From NCBI RefSeq assembly GCF_026262505.1, contig NC_067203.1, forward strand, positions 16,690,392 to 16,754,391: a stretch of DNA of 64,000 nucleotides. The letters are read 5' to 3'. A program made the position numbers and the translations under genes. This stretch comes from Trichomonas vaginalis G3. Taxonomy: Eukaryota > Parabasalia > Trichomonadida > Trichomonadidae. The notes beneath the pieces are model-generated. The model was not told the DNA's origin. It did no database searches and saw nothing but the letters and a program-made list of their open reading frames with translations. Positions 18,858 to 28,065 of the stretch are shown here, piece by piece (position 1 is the stretch's first letter; the number at the start of each line of letters is the position of its first letter).

Positions 18858-20891
18858 ATGCTGCGCGAAAGGAGAAAGTGGTTTCATGTTAAACGGCTAT
18901 TATTAAGACATCCATCACTCATATTTTCGTTTATTTTAGGCATTAGTTGCTTAATTTACGGGATTGCATCACTTGCTTATGCAAAAAATTTTGCTCGTGT
19001 AAGAGATTTGACGAAAAAGAATAAATGGCTTGAAATTACAATCCCATCAACCAAAAAATCTCCTGATAGTGCAAAATTTATTTACAAAAAACTAAAAAGA
19101 GATGAAGATAACTGCATTGATAGAAAATTTTATCATCACGAAGTTCGCCGCATATTTGATTACGAATCATCGAAAGATGACTATGATTCAAAGCGAATGC
19201 TGATAATTGGATCACACACATCCATCGGAGCAGCGCTTGTTCGCAAATATCAAAGGAAAAACATCCCGTATACGGCTGTTAAGAGCATCATTGATTTTGA
19301 TATATATGGGCATAGTAGCGACGACTATTTTGCAAACCTATCATTCAAAAGCGCCTTCATTGTTTATCAACCTGAGATTAAACGTCATTCAGTAGTAAAT
19401 CAGAAATTAGAAATGGTCAAAGCAGTTCACAAATACTTCGATTCTTTACTCCAATACTTAATGAACAAAGGAATTCCTTTTGTTATCGCATTACCTCAAG
19501 CAAACTCTCCGCAAATACTCAAAGTTGTCATGCAATATGGTGGATTATACGTTGATGTACCTTATACAGTTGATAGCAAAGCTGTTGATGATTTAGATAA
19601 TCCATTAATGCGAGCAGCAAGAGAATGTGATGCAGTTGGCCACACAAAGGTATTTATCAAAAAAGGATCAGAAGTACATAGCATGGATGCAGATATTGCT
19701 GCAAAATTTTTGAGAAAACAGATGAAAGAAGGAAAACAAGGCCATTTCTCAATTCATGGTGCAACAAATATCTCTATGAAGGAAGCTATTCTTACTGTTG
19801 TTCCTCAAACGTGTAATGTAACTTTTCTCGAATATCCAATGGTAAATGAAACTTCTCCGCTTTCAGAACAGACTGCATTAGTAGGAGATCCGAACGCTGA
19901 TGTCAAGGAAATGCTTAAAGAAGAATTTAAACACTTCCAAAACGTTTGGGATAAAAAACCATACCTTTCCTTAGTCGTAGTTGGCCGAAACGATAATTTT
20001 AGTAACGGTTTCCTAGCGCGTACGAACAATTTCGTCAAAGCTCTTGAATATAATTTACTTGCAGGGCCATTAGCGAATTTTGAAGTTGTTTTCGTAGATT
20101 ACGCGCCACCAGGAAACAAGCCAAAGCTTCAAGATGTTGTCGATATACCTATTGCCCTTCAAAACAGGTTCAGATTCATAACAGTTCCTGTATTAACTCA
20201 TTATCATCTGGCCAGAAAGCTCAATACTACAATGCAATTCCTGGAATATATCGCTAAGAATATAGGAATCAGGAGAGCATCAGGAAAAATGATTGCTGCT
20301 TTAAATCCAGATGATATTATTTCTCCAGAGATATTTGAAGCGGCCGCTGGTAAGCAATTCAACAGAGGAACTTTATATAGAGTGTTCAGATGGGATCTAA
20401 GAGAGAATTGGGAAAGTAATTTAACAATAGATGAAATTATGCCGAAAATGGGATCTCAATCCGACGTTAGAACGATTCCGAACATAAAAGAAAGGTGTGG
20501 AACCCTTGTTGTCCATACCCAAATCATTGATGATCAACCTTCATTCAAAGAATACGCAATTCTCTGCGGATCCGGTGATTTTATAATGCTTTCTAAGGAT
20601 CTCTGGGGTGCGATCGGTGGTTTCCATGAATATCCTGGCAATCCAAACGTTGATGCTGCATTTAATGGAAAAATGATGCGTTTGCTAAACGGATACGTAT
20701 CATATACACTTGATGCACCACTTCTGCACCAACATCATATTAGAAAGAACGTTCAAAGACCTTGTATGCAAGATCATGAGCAAATTATCAATGATTACAT
20801 ATGTAATGGCTCATCCCCACTACTTGTTAACTATCCTGATATGCCTGATTGGGGTCTTGCTAACGAACAATTTGAAGAAGTTAGAAGATAA
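18858..20891 (+). CDS. Type II membrane protein: Rossmann (epimerase-like) domain joined to a glycosyltransferase-like domain
   Basis: 677 residues from the ATG at 18858. A basic tip is followed by one membrane segment at about 20-41 (PSLIFSFILGISCLIYGIA). Residues about 114-330 look like an NAD-binding Rossmann fold: RMLIIGSHTSIGAALVRKY is a GxxxxxG-type beta-alpha unit, with later FIVYQPEIKR and IPFVIALPQANS strands. From about 370 a second domain begins, YLSLVVVGRNDN, with NFEVVFVDYAPPGN, ALNPDDIISPE (an acid pair in the DxD position) and DFIMLSKDLWGAIGGFHE. These features suit a GT-A type glycosyltransferase. The pairing suggests a Golgi enzyme that handles a sugar nucleotide and transfers a sugar, but the substrate is unknown. 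No damage seen. Confidence 0.7.
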   Translation: MLRERRKWFHVKRLLLRHPSLIFSFILGISCLIYGIASLAYAKNFARVRDLTKKNKWLEITIPSTKKSPDSAKFIYKKLKRDEDNCIDRKFYHHEVRRIFDYESSKDDYDSKRMLIIGSHTSIGAALVRKYQRKNIPYTAVKSIIDFDIYGHSSDDYFANLSFKSAFIVYQPEIKRHSVVNQKLEMVKAVHKYFDSLLQYLMNKGIPFVIALPQANSPQILKVVMQYGGLYVDVPYTVDSKAVDDLDNPLMRAARECDAVGHTKVFIKKGSEVHSMDADIAAKFLRKQMKEGKQGHFSIHGATNISMKEAILTVVPQTCNVTFLEYPMVNETSPLSEQTALVGDPNADVKEMLKEEFKHFQNVWDKKPYLSLVVVGRNDNFSNGFLARTNNFVKALEYNLLAGPLANFEVVFVDYAPPGNKPKLQDVVDIPIALQNRFRFITVPVLTHYHLARKLNTTMQFLEYIAKNIGIRRASGKMIAALNPDDIISPEIFEAAAGKQFNRGTLYRVFRWDLRENWESNLTIDEIMPKMGSQSDVRTIPNIKERCGTLVVHTQIIDDQPSFKEYAILCGSGDFIMLSKDLWGAIGGFHEYPGNPNVDAAFNGKMMRLLNGYVSYTLDAPLLHQHHIRKNVQRPCMQDHEQIINDYICNGSSPLLVNYPDMPDWGLANEQFEEVRR

Positions 20892-21248
20892 GTAATTTTC
20901 ATATAATATTTTTATTTTGTGTTATTATATAAAATCTTGTATGTTATATCTATACAAATTTCCTGCTTGGTTTATCTGAAACAGCAAATATCAAATGGAT
21001 AATTTAACAAAATACTTTTTTATCGTGTATATCTATGAATCATAATTATCTTTATTAATGTGCCGATTTACAGAACAACTAAATGCGAAATATTTAAATC
21101 AATCAAAAATGTTTTCAAATAAATTATTTGAATCCTATATTTAATGACTCAAAATAATTAGCATAGAGTTCTATGTTCTCATAAAAAAGTTGGATTGCCA
21201 AAAAATCATGGTATTTAATTATAAAAAATCAAACAGACATTTATATTA
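20892..21248. other. Intergenic between convergent genes
   Basis: About 360 bp of AT-rich 3' flanks. Nothing else seen. Confidence 0.5.
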
Positions 21249-21809
21249 TTATTGAGTAAGTAAAAAGTGCTGATCTAACTCAAAGGATATGTTGGCATCT
21301 CCTTTTTGATTTTTGATGAAATTAGCAACATCATCTTGTAAATCTTTTCGACTTAATATATACTGGGCAAGAGCAGTGGCTCCTATGAGAAACAGGTTAT
21401 TGGTTGCTTCATTTTCGAACTGTTGCTGTTGATTGACTTCATGAAAATCGTAATACATGTTTGTCATTGCCATTTTCTTATTTCTTTTGGATGGCTGTTT
21501 TTCAGAATTCTTTTCGTAGTGCCAATTTGGATTTTCTCGACGAAACTGTTCTCGAATTTCATTAGCTTTTTCAATATAAGGTCGTTTTTGCTCTTCTGTC
21601 ATCGCACCCCACTGTTGACCTATCAATTTTGATACTTCGTTACCTCCTAAAAGCGGGTGTTCGGCTTTTGCTTTAGGTTGCATTTCAATATAGTACAAAT
21701 TGTACGCATTCGGAGGTCTTTTTGGTTTGGGAGGTGAGTTTTGCTGCTGGATTTGTACCGGCATTAGAGAACGCATCGGCTCTTCCAATGTCGGAGGATC
21801 AAAATCCAT
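21249..21809 (-). CDS. HMG-box protein
   Basis: 186 residues from the ATG at 21809; the open frame runs 40 codons further up through low-complexity AT sequence, which is unlikely to be translated. One HMG box fills about residues 28-100: PKPKRPPNAYNLYYIEM, then NEVSKLIGQQWGAMTEEQKRPYIEKAN, with the box's Pro-Asn-Ala-Tyr start and conserved Trp. A basic stretch follows (KQPSKRNKK), then a Gln/Asn-rich and helical tail. Such proteins bend DNA or act as chromatin factors. An Inr-like TCATA lies at 21815-21819. Confidence 0.85.
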   Translation of the reverse strand: MDFDPPTLEEPMRSLMPVQIQQQNSPPKPKRPPNAYNLYYIEMQPKAKAEHPLLGGNEVSKLIGQQWGAMTEEQKRPYIEKANEIREQFRRENPNWHYEKNSEKQPSKRNKKMAMTNMYYDFHEVNQQQQFENEATNNLFLIGATALAQYILSRKDLQDDVANFIKNQKGDANISFELDQHFLLTQ

Positions 21810-22200
21810 TTTTTTATGACTTTGATATGAAATAAATAAATAAATAAATAAAAAAAAAAAACGAGGATAGGTTTCCACCATATCCTTCTTGAAATAAGTC
21901 TGGGTATTTCGATATACATATGTCCACATTCTTAATTTATCAAGTATATGTTGTTCGTGTATCTTTTTCCTCCGATTTTTGGAAGATATGCTGTGAATTG
22001 ATTAGAAAATTTAGTAACAGAGGTACACTCACTTATGAATAGTAGATGTACTAAACATCATCAAATCACTAGGGAAACCAAATTTTCTGCTCATTCAAAA
22101 AATAAAAATCAAAAAATAAAAATTATTATCATAGTAAACATATTTTATTACATTTGGGAACATTTACTAGTACTTTTAATTAAAGATTTGATAATTTTTT
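21810..22200. other. Intergenic, nothing beyond the Inr
   Basis: Upstream flank of the HMG-box gene with an (AAAT)-type run near 21833-21855; then the 3' flank of the next gene. Confidence 0.45.
21815..21819 (-). promoter_or_regulatory. Inr-like element before the HMG-box gene
   Basis: TCATA on the minus strand, within 10 bases of the chosen ATG, supports that start over the longer open frame. Confidence 0.4.
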
Positions 22201-22941
22201 CTATCGCTTTGTAGTTTTCTTCGACCATCGACATGTAACAACATGAAGTTTTTTAAAACCATATTTTTCTAACATAAATTCGCCAACCCATTTATACTCA
22301 CCTGTTTTATAATCTATTGTTACGGTAGGTCTAAATGTTCCGACTGCTGGTGTCCCAATTTCTATAAATGTGAAATCTTCTGTGAATTTTGTGTATTTTG
22401 CAAATTCTTTAATCAAATCAATGATTTTTTGATCTGCCTGATGTAACTCAGCGTAATCTGAGAAGATTCCTTCAAATATGCAGCCTACTTTATTAATAAA
22501 TGAATAATCTATTCCATCAAAATGATTATGATCATAACGAAATAGAAAGTCTCTCATGCCAAACTTACCTAAAGGAGTAACATCTTCGTCACTTAATGTA
22601 TAGAATCTGTTATATAACAATAAATCTTGGAAATCAATCAGCTTTCTACCTTGAAAAACTTGATGACGTGAGAAATCTTTTGTCTCATTTCGAAAATATT
22701 CTATGATTTCCTTGTTGATAGTGATATTAATTGTCTGATATGGCTTATAATATTTCTCCCAGAAATAGTTAATCTTTATCCATTTTGGAAACTTTTTTGG
22801 AATTCCTGGAAACTTGATTAGTTTGGTTCCATATATGCACAACTTGATATAGTGGTATATGTTGTAATAAGATATGAAAATCATGAAAAAAGTTTGCAAC
22901 AATACGCCGAGAATTTTAAGAATAACTTTAGTTATCTTCAT
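22201..22941 (-). CDS. Unrecognised protein with N-terminal membrane anchor
   Basis: 246 residues, ATG at 22941, stop TAG. Residues about 5-30 (VILKILGVLLQTFFMIFISYY) form one hydrophobic segment after MKITK, either a signal anchor or an uncleaved signal. The rest is soluble, rich in Phe, Tyr and Asp, with YDHNHFDGIDYSF and a C-terminal block TFIEIGTPAVGTFRPTVTIDYKTGEYKWVGEF. I do not recognise the family. The single long intact frame and the length support a real gene. Confidence 0.65.
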   Translation of the reverse strand: MKITKVILKILGVLLQTFFMIFISYYNIYHYIKLCIYGTKLIKFPGIPKKFPKWIKINYFWEKYYKPYQTINITINKEIIEYFRNETKDFSRHQVFQGRKLIDFQDLLLYNRFYTLSDEDVTPLGKFGMRDFLFRYDHNHFDGIDYSFINKVGCIFEGIFSDYAELHQADQKIIDLIKEFAKYTKFTEDFTFIEIGTPAVGTFRPTVTIDYKTGEYKWVGEFMLEKYGFKKLHVVTCRWSKKTTKR

Positions 22942-22969
22942 TTGTAATGTAAATTAAAATTTTGGTTAA

Positions 22970-23040
22970 GGGTGCACTTACGCCCGTATGGTATTAATTT
23001 TCAATTATACTTCACGCCTGTGATTGAAAATTTCGGGAAA
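22970..23040. mobile_element. TTAA-type MITE, copy B, one end only
   Basis: Begins GGGTGCACTTACGCCCGTAT right after TTAA at 22966-22969. It shares the interior blocks TTAATTTTCAATTATACTTC and ACGCCTGTGATT with copies A and C. No matching right end is found in the next 300 bp, so it is truncated. It lies 28 bp upstream of the preceding minus-strand gene and may overlap its promoter. Confidence 0.6.
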
Positions 23041-23774
23041 AAGGAAGAAACTTCAAAAATTCTCGGATATTCAAAAATATGATTAGAGCTGTCCCTACAG
23101 GAATCCAGAGTAGATTGTTGTGAGAACTATGCGGTGAAAAATACTTAAGAAATTTCGAAATAGAAAATGTACCAAATTAATTTCGTTTCGTCCAAGTCTA
23201 TATCTGATTTTGCTCAATCTTAATGTTGTGCATTCAATTTATTATCAGAATACATATCTTTAAGCATCAAATAAAATCGAATATAAATTTTGATAATATC
23301 ATCTTCAAAATGCTATTCCAATTTTCTTCATTACTTAATCTATCAATTTGTCTCTATGTGTTTGATATCTATCCATCATCAAAATCAAAAAAATCATCGT
23401 CTTGAAAATTTGGAACCAACTTGCAAATGTTCTTTAATGCCACAACCATGAGAATCTAATTATCATGTTTAATTGATGATTGCAAAAATAGAGGATGCAA
23501 TTTTGAATGAAAACTAACGCTGTCATTGATTTTTTAACGATGGATTTCACAATGAATTCAATTCAATAGGTTAGATATTCTCATAGCCATACGAATAACA
23601 ATCACATATATCACTATGGATAACATCGGTTATATCATTTAGAAATTAGAAACCTTTTGAATCAATGGCATTCAATTTTATAAGAATTCAAAGTCAATAA
23701 TTGATAAGATTTTTATCGTCAAAACCGTAAAATTCTGAAGTATTAAGAATTAATTTGCAAGAAATATAAAAATT
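23041..23774. other. Intergenic, no gene seen
   Basis: AT-rich spacer of about 730 bp before the Myb gene. A 60-codon frame at 23223-23405 has no coding character. Confidence 0.5.
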
Positions 23775-24287
23775 ATGGCTATTTGCATGCAATCAACTCT
23801 CTACCAAAATATCAGTAAGCCTTTGGCTCTTCCAAGTATCTTATCTCTTCCTTTCCCAACATATCATTCTCCACTTGAAATCAATTTGAATCCAATTTTT
23901 GAACATCTATCCGATGATGAAACATCCATGAAGAATGATGAAGAACATCCTCAAAAAGTTTACACAAAAGGATCATGGTCACAGGAAGAGGACAACTTGT
24001 TAAAGAAAGCTGTTCAAAGCCAATCACCAATTTTATGGGATTTAGTTGCAGAGAAAGTTCCAGGAAGAACACCAATACAGTGCAAGGAAAGATGGCTCTA
24101 TAGACTGCATCCTGAAGTCAAAAAGACACGGTTTGAAAAGTGGGAAGATGAATTGATTATTTCTGAAAGAAAGAAGCATGGAAACCATTGGACACTTATC
24201 GCAACAAAGCTCCCTGGTCGTACATCATGCGCAGTGAAGAATCGTTGGTATTCAGTGCTTAGGAATAAGAATCCTATTTCTGAATAA
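23775..24287 (+). CDS. Two-repeat Myb DNA-binding protein
   Basis: 170 residues, ATG at 23775. Two Myb repeats lie at about 64-112 and 116-162. The first reads KGSWSQEEDNLLKKAVQ with Trp spacing through VAEKVPGRTPIQCKERW. The second reads TRFEKWEDELIISERKKHGNHW through KLPGRTSCAVKNRW. The PGRT and QCxxRW / VKNRW recognition helices are typical of R2R3 Myb. The N-terminal 60 residues are unstructured. In trichomonads small Myb proteins of this kind act as gene-specific regulators and an initiator-binding role is known for relatives; the target here is unknown. Confidence 0.88.
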   Translation: MAICMQSTLYQNISKPLALPSILSLPFPTYHSPLEINLNPIFEHLSDDETSMKNDEEHPQKVYTKGSWSQEEDNLLKKAVQSQSPILWDLVAEKVPGRTPIQCKERWLYRLHPEVKKTRFEKWEDELIISERKKHGNHWTLIATKLPGRTSCAVKNRWYSVLRNKNPISE

Positions 24288-24685
24288 TCTTATTAAATGT
24301 TAGATATTATAGAGTATCGTTTTGATTATCTATTCTTTTGTATTTAAACTGTTTGTTTTATATGTTCATAATTTTAGAAAATATTTTGAAATTAATATTA
24401 ACATATGCATTTAGACAAGCAAACACCAGATCTTACTGAAATATATGTGATCTAAATTAAAATGATTCGAATCTATGGAGTGATGGAGAGATTTTAAATT
24501 GTCAATATCGAATTTTAATGTGAAACTTGGTGTAATCGCATCAAAAATAACTATACATCATGAATATTCTAATTATGGTCAAACTCTTTTTATAATTTTT
24601 GAAATTTATTTTGAATTCAAGTTAAATTTCAATAGAATTAGAAAAAATAAAACTAAAAATAGTTAACCAATATACCAATTATGGT
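24288..24685. other. Intergenic between convergent genes
   Basis: About 400 bp of AT-rich 3' flanks, nothing else seen. Confidence 0.5.
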
Positions 24686-26272
24686 TTATAATTCCTCGTT
24701 AATATTAACTTCTTCATCATCAGAGTATTCTTCATCTTCAGGCATTTCAGGCATTGGCGGCATCTTCTTTGTGAGTTCGTTAATATAATTTTCGAGTAAT
24801 TCTCTGTCCTTTCCGCCGTATTGGTTGAGATTCTTGGAATAGATACGGATAAGACTCCATCCATCCTCATTCTCCATCTTTGGTGCTTCAATATTCAATT
24901 CTGGAAGGTTTTCGGCCAAAAATCTGATGAAACCGTTTCTATTTAATATATCAAGCATTGGAACTGACTTATTCTTACCAGCAATGAACAATTCGACATG
25001 AGGAACTCTTAAAAGACGTGGCATTGATTCGGCAGCGTTTGTCAAAATGTTGAAGAAACCGAATTTAATTTTATCTGTTCCATTCTTATTAAATTCGTTT
25101 GCAATCTCTTCAAAGACATCAGAGAAACCATCCATTTTATTGCCATTGATGAACATGATGCAAGAACTCTTTTCATTATCCGAAATGAACTCATCAAAGT
25201 TCTTTCCGACCACTTTGACGAAGTTTGGATTCTCCTGGGTCTGTGGGATATCTTCTGACAACAACATCTTCTTGACTGTTCCGTTCAAGATTCCATTCAA
25301 AAGATCAACCACTTTTTCTGTCCATTCTGGACCGATTGTGATGTTCTGGAGGAATCCTGTTGAATAGTAGTAGCCTTGCTCGAAGTTAAAAATGGCTAAT
25401 GCTGGGAATTTTTCGGGAATATAATCTATCATTCGATAAGCATAGTTCATTTGTTGATCTGTGATGATGCCGACCTTGACTTCAGGGAATTTCGTGGAAA
25501 TTTCGAACAATGCGTCACTTATTTCTTGATTTTCGACCATATCTGGGTTCATTAAGCCGACAACGATTGTTTCTGGGTCTGCAAAGTCTTCGTCACTGAA
25601 AATAGCATAATATGGAATTGATGCATTCAAAAGTGACTCTGTTGAATTCTCAATTGGCGCAATAACTAAATCATCTCTTCTGAATATAGCAAATGGGTAG
25701 TCAGCAGCACCAATAGTCTCAAACATCTTTGTAGAACCAAGAATTATACCACATGTTCCGAGTTGTGGTAAGCTTATTTCTAAAAGATACATTGCATCGT
25801 CAATATTGTTAGCGCGTGCGATGATTGTGTAGTCAAGGTTAGTAAGATACTTGTTGCAATCTTCTGGTGATTCTAACATATCCATTGGTCCGTAGAAAAT
25901 TGAATCAAGTTGTTTAAGAATGTAAGTTTCCTGGCTAGGTAGCTCGAATGAGGTAAACACCTGACCGTTACTGATACACATTACAATTGGAAGCTGTCCT
26001 TCAAAGCTTTCCATTATCTCTTGGATTTCTGATGGATATGTGTAGCCAATTACAATATCCTTAGAAACCAGACTGCCTGCTGATGCAAATGATGCTAAAG
26101 CTCCATAAGTATTGTCTGGGTCATTTGGATTTACAACTAATAACGCAAAATTAGGGATATTTGCGGAATAATTATTGATAGTTTCGTTATCCCAAAACTG
26201 AATAGCAATGCGCTCGGTATCCGAATAAGGTAGATATATTGAGAGACCTAATGAAATGAGGAAGGAAAACAT
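24686..26272 (-). CDS. PDI-like ER lumenal protein without CxxC active sites
   Basis: 528 residues, ATG at 26272. A hydrophobic start (FSFLISLGLSIYL) reads as a signal peptide. The chain resembles a multi-thioredoxin PDI. The best match is a C-terminal a'-type domain from about 350: FVKVVGKNFDEFI (PDI VGKNFxE), then SSCIMFINGNKMDGF where PDI has WCGHC, then VPHVELFIAGKN (PDI FPTLKFFxxG, cis-Pro kept). No CxxC pair is present there or elsewhere, so it is probably a redox-inactive chaperone or binding subunit. The tail is acidic (EDEEYSDDEEVN) with no clear KDEL-type retrieval signal. An Inr-like TCACA lies 13 bases upstream. Only 57 bp separate it from the next gene on the same strand. Confidence 0.7.
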   Translation of the reverse strand: MFSFLISLGLSIYLPYSDTERIAIQFWDNETINNYSANIPNFALLVVNPNDPDNTYGALASFASAGSLVSKDIVIGYTYPSEIQEIMESFEGQLPIVMCISNGQVFTSFELPSQETYILKQLDSIFYGPMDMLESPEDCNKYLTNLDYTIIARANNIDDAMYLLEISLPQLGTCGIILGSTKMFETIGAADYPFAIFRRDDLVIAPIENSTESLLNASIPYYAIFSDEDFADPETIVVGLMNPDMVENQEISDALFEISTKFPEVKVGIITDQQMNYAYRMIDYIPEKFPALAIFNFEQGYYYSTGFLQNITIGPEWTEKVVDLLNGILNGTVKKMLLSEDIPQTQENPNFVKVVGKNFDEFISDNEKSSCIMFINGNKMDGFSDVFEEIANEFNKNGTDKIKFGFFNILTNAAESMPRLLRVPHVELFIAGKNKSVPMLDILNRNGFIRFLAENLPELNIEAPKMENEDGWSLIRIYSKNLNQYGGKDRELLENYINELTKKMPPMPEMPEDEEYSDDEEVNINEEL

Positions 26273-26284
26273 TTCTGACAGAAA

Positions 26285-26289
26285 TGTGA
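26285..26289 (-). promoter_or_regulatory. Inr-like element before the PDI-like gene
   Basis: TCACA on the minus strand upstream of the ATG at 26272, in the 57-bp gap to the AIG1 gene stop, so the promoter must be very compact. Confidence 0.45.
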
Positions 26290-26329
26290 CACAATTGTTG
26301 TCAATCTGACAAAAAAAATTAGAAAAAGT

Positions 26330-27568
26330 TTAGAGAAAGAAACTTCCTACCACAGCTCCAGCCACGGCTTTCCACCATCCACCAGAACGTTTATTAATTA
26401 TGATTGGTTCGTTTTTGATAAAATTAACCTTTCTTGTACCTGAAATTTCTTGAAACTCTCCAAAACTTGGTTCACCATCTGGGCTAATCTTGACGATACG
26501 TTTGAAAGAGGCAGTAATCTGATTAAATCCTCCTTCAACAATTTCTACCCAGTTTTTCTCTGTTATTTCTTCATTTGTCTTTGTTTCTCCGACGAGAACT
26601 TTGTTTTCTTTTGCAATTGACCAGTTGCCTTCCTTCCTTTCATTAGTCCTAAAGTAAAATTTGACCTCTCTAACTAAATCATGTCTGACTTCGTATTTAT
26701 TGCCATTCTCGTAAACATATCCAGACAAAACATTATTCTGCTTTTCTTCTGTAACTTCTTCGATCTTTTCAAGGTATTCTTTGGTAGTTTCCCAGTTTGT
26801 GTAGTGAATAGCATTCTTATTGTTATTGGGAATAATCTTGCTTCTAACACGGTCAATGAACTTTTCATATGTGATTTTGCCTTCTGTGAAAGTATCAACC
26901 TTGACCCTTTCCTCTGTTTCTGTTTCTGTATAGTAGCCGAATGTTGCTTCATTGATCTGAGAGGAGCTGAATTTCTGGCGACTTACTGCCCAGCCATGGA
27001 ACTGAGTCATGCTTTGAACACAAAATTCCTTATCTGGCTTTTGGGTGTCTACATAATAGAATGGAATGTTAGGAAGGGTTTTAGCACCTGAAATTTCTTG
27101 CAAATATTTTGCAAGCATTGGTTTATATTGTTGCTCCCTAATTTGTCTATCTGGAAAGTCTTTCTTGCTGAAAGTCCAAAAGACACAGAGATGAGAGAGG
27201 ATCACATCTCCAAAAGCGTCATACACAAACTTAATGACATCCTTTACGCCCCTTGTTAATCTCATTAATTGAGCTTGTATAACAATTCCAATTGCATTAA
27301 TTCCGACTTCGAAATTCTTTAGATACTGAGCAAGTTTTTGAATCTGCTCTTCTGTGATATGATCGCCATCATCGAAACCTTCTGTGTCAATGACAACCCT
27401 CTCCATACCATTTACAAAATTTGCATGTCTGGTAGGGTCTAAAGTACATGCAGATGGCTTTTGACTTGTTTCAAATACTGTTTCTTTTAAGTATAGGTTT
27501 CCTAGGGAACTTTTTCCTGATCCTGTGTCCCCAATAAACATCACAACAACATTATTTTGGTTTTGCAT
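26330..27568 (-). CDS. AIG1/GIMAP-type GTPase with hydrophobic C-terminus
   Basis: 412 residues, ATG at 27568. The G1 loop GDTGSGKSS is at 13-21. A G2 Thr lies in SACTLDPTR and the G3 motif is DTEGFDD at 61-67. The AIG1 conserved box follows about 40 residues later. A TFSKKD stretch stands in the G4 position. Residues 220-390 form a charged region with repeated ITEKNW / EEVTEEKQ helices. The end, GGWWKAVAGAVVGSFFL, is a likely membrane tail anchor. AIG1 GTPases sit on endomembranes and are numerous in trichomonads; the specific role is unknown. Inr-like elements lie 8-17 bases upstream. Confidence 0.85.
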   Translation of the reverse strand: MQNQNNVVVMFIGDTGSGKSSLGNLYLKETVFETSQKPSACTLDPTRHANFVNGMERVVIDTEGFDDGDHITEEQIQKLAQYLKNFEVGINAIGIVIQAQLMRLTRGVKDVIKFVYDAFGDVILSHLCVFWTFSKKDFPDRQIREQQYKPMLAKYLQEISGAKTLPNIPFYYVDTQKPDKEFCVQSMTQFHGWAVSRQKFSSSQINEATFGYYTETETEERVKVDTFTEGKITYEKFIDRVRSKIIPNNNKNAIHYTNWETTKEYLEKIEEVTEEKQNNVLSGYVYENGNKYEVRHDLVREVKFYFRTNERKEGNWSIAKENKVLVGETKTNEEITEKNWVEIVEGGFNQITASFKRIVKISPDGEPSFGEFQEISGTRKVNFIKNEPIIINKRSGGWWKAVAGAVVGSFFL

Positions 27569-28065
27569 GTGAAAAAATGAAGTGAAAATTGAAAATTGTT
27601 AGTTTTAAATCCCATTCAATTCTTATAACCTATAATTATTACTTATTTGAATTCTCTATATCAATGATATTATTTTTGGAACACATCATGGTTTTTTATT
27701 TGTATTTCATTTCACTTTGAAATTTTTACCACCTTATTGAATTTTTTTTTTTTGCGTGTGTGATTGTGAGATAGAGAGATTATGATATGATCAGGTATTG
27801 AGTATATTAGCCCTTTAAATAACAAGCACCGAATCAATGAATTTGTGATAGAAATTGAAAAGTGAAAAAAGTTTCAATGATAATAAGCTAAATAAAAGAA
27901 ATTCAGTGACCTAGTTTTTTATGGTTTTATTCGTATTTGGTAAATGAAAAGAAAATTTATTGGATTTTTTTTCACAGAAAGAACTATATATGAAAAAGAT
28001 GATTACATTATAAAAACTATATTTATTTAGTTGAGCAATTTGTAAATTAAAATAAAACATTAAAA
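27569..28065. other. Intergenic, nothing beyond the Inr
   Basis: About 500 bp between the AIG1 start and the PMT stop. AT-rich with a T-run near 27740; no gene seen. Confidence 0.5.
27576..27585 (-). promoter_or_regulatory. Two overlapping-distance Inr-like elements before the AIG1 gene
   Basis: TCACT and TCATT lie side by side on the minus strand, 8-17 bases upstream of the ATG. Either could be the initiator. Confidence 0.45.
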
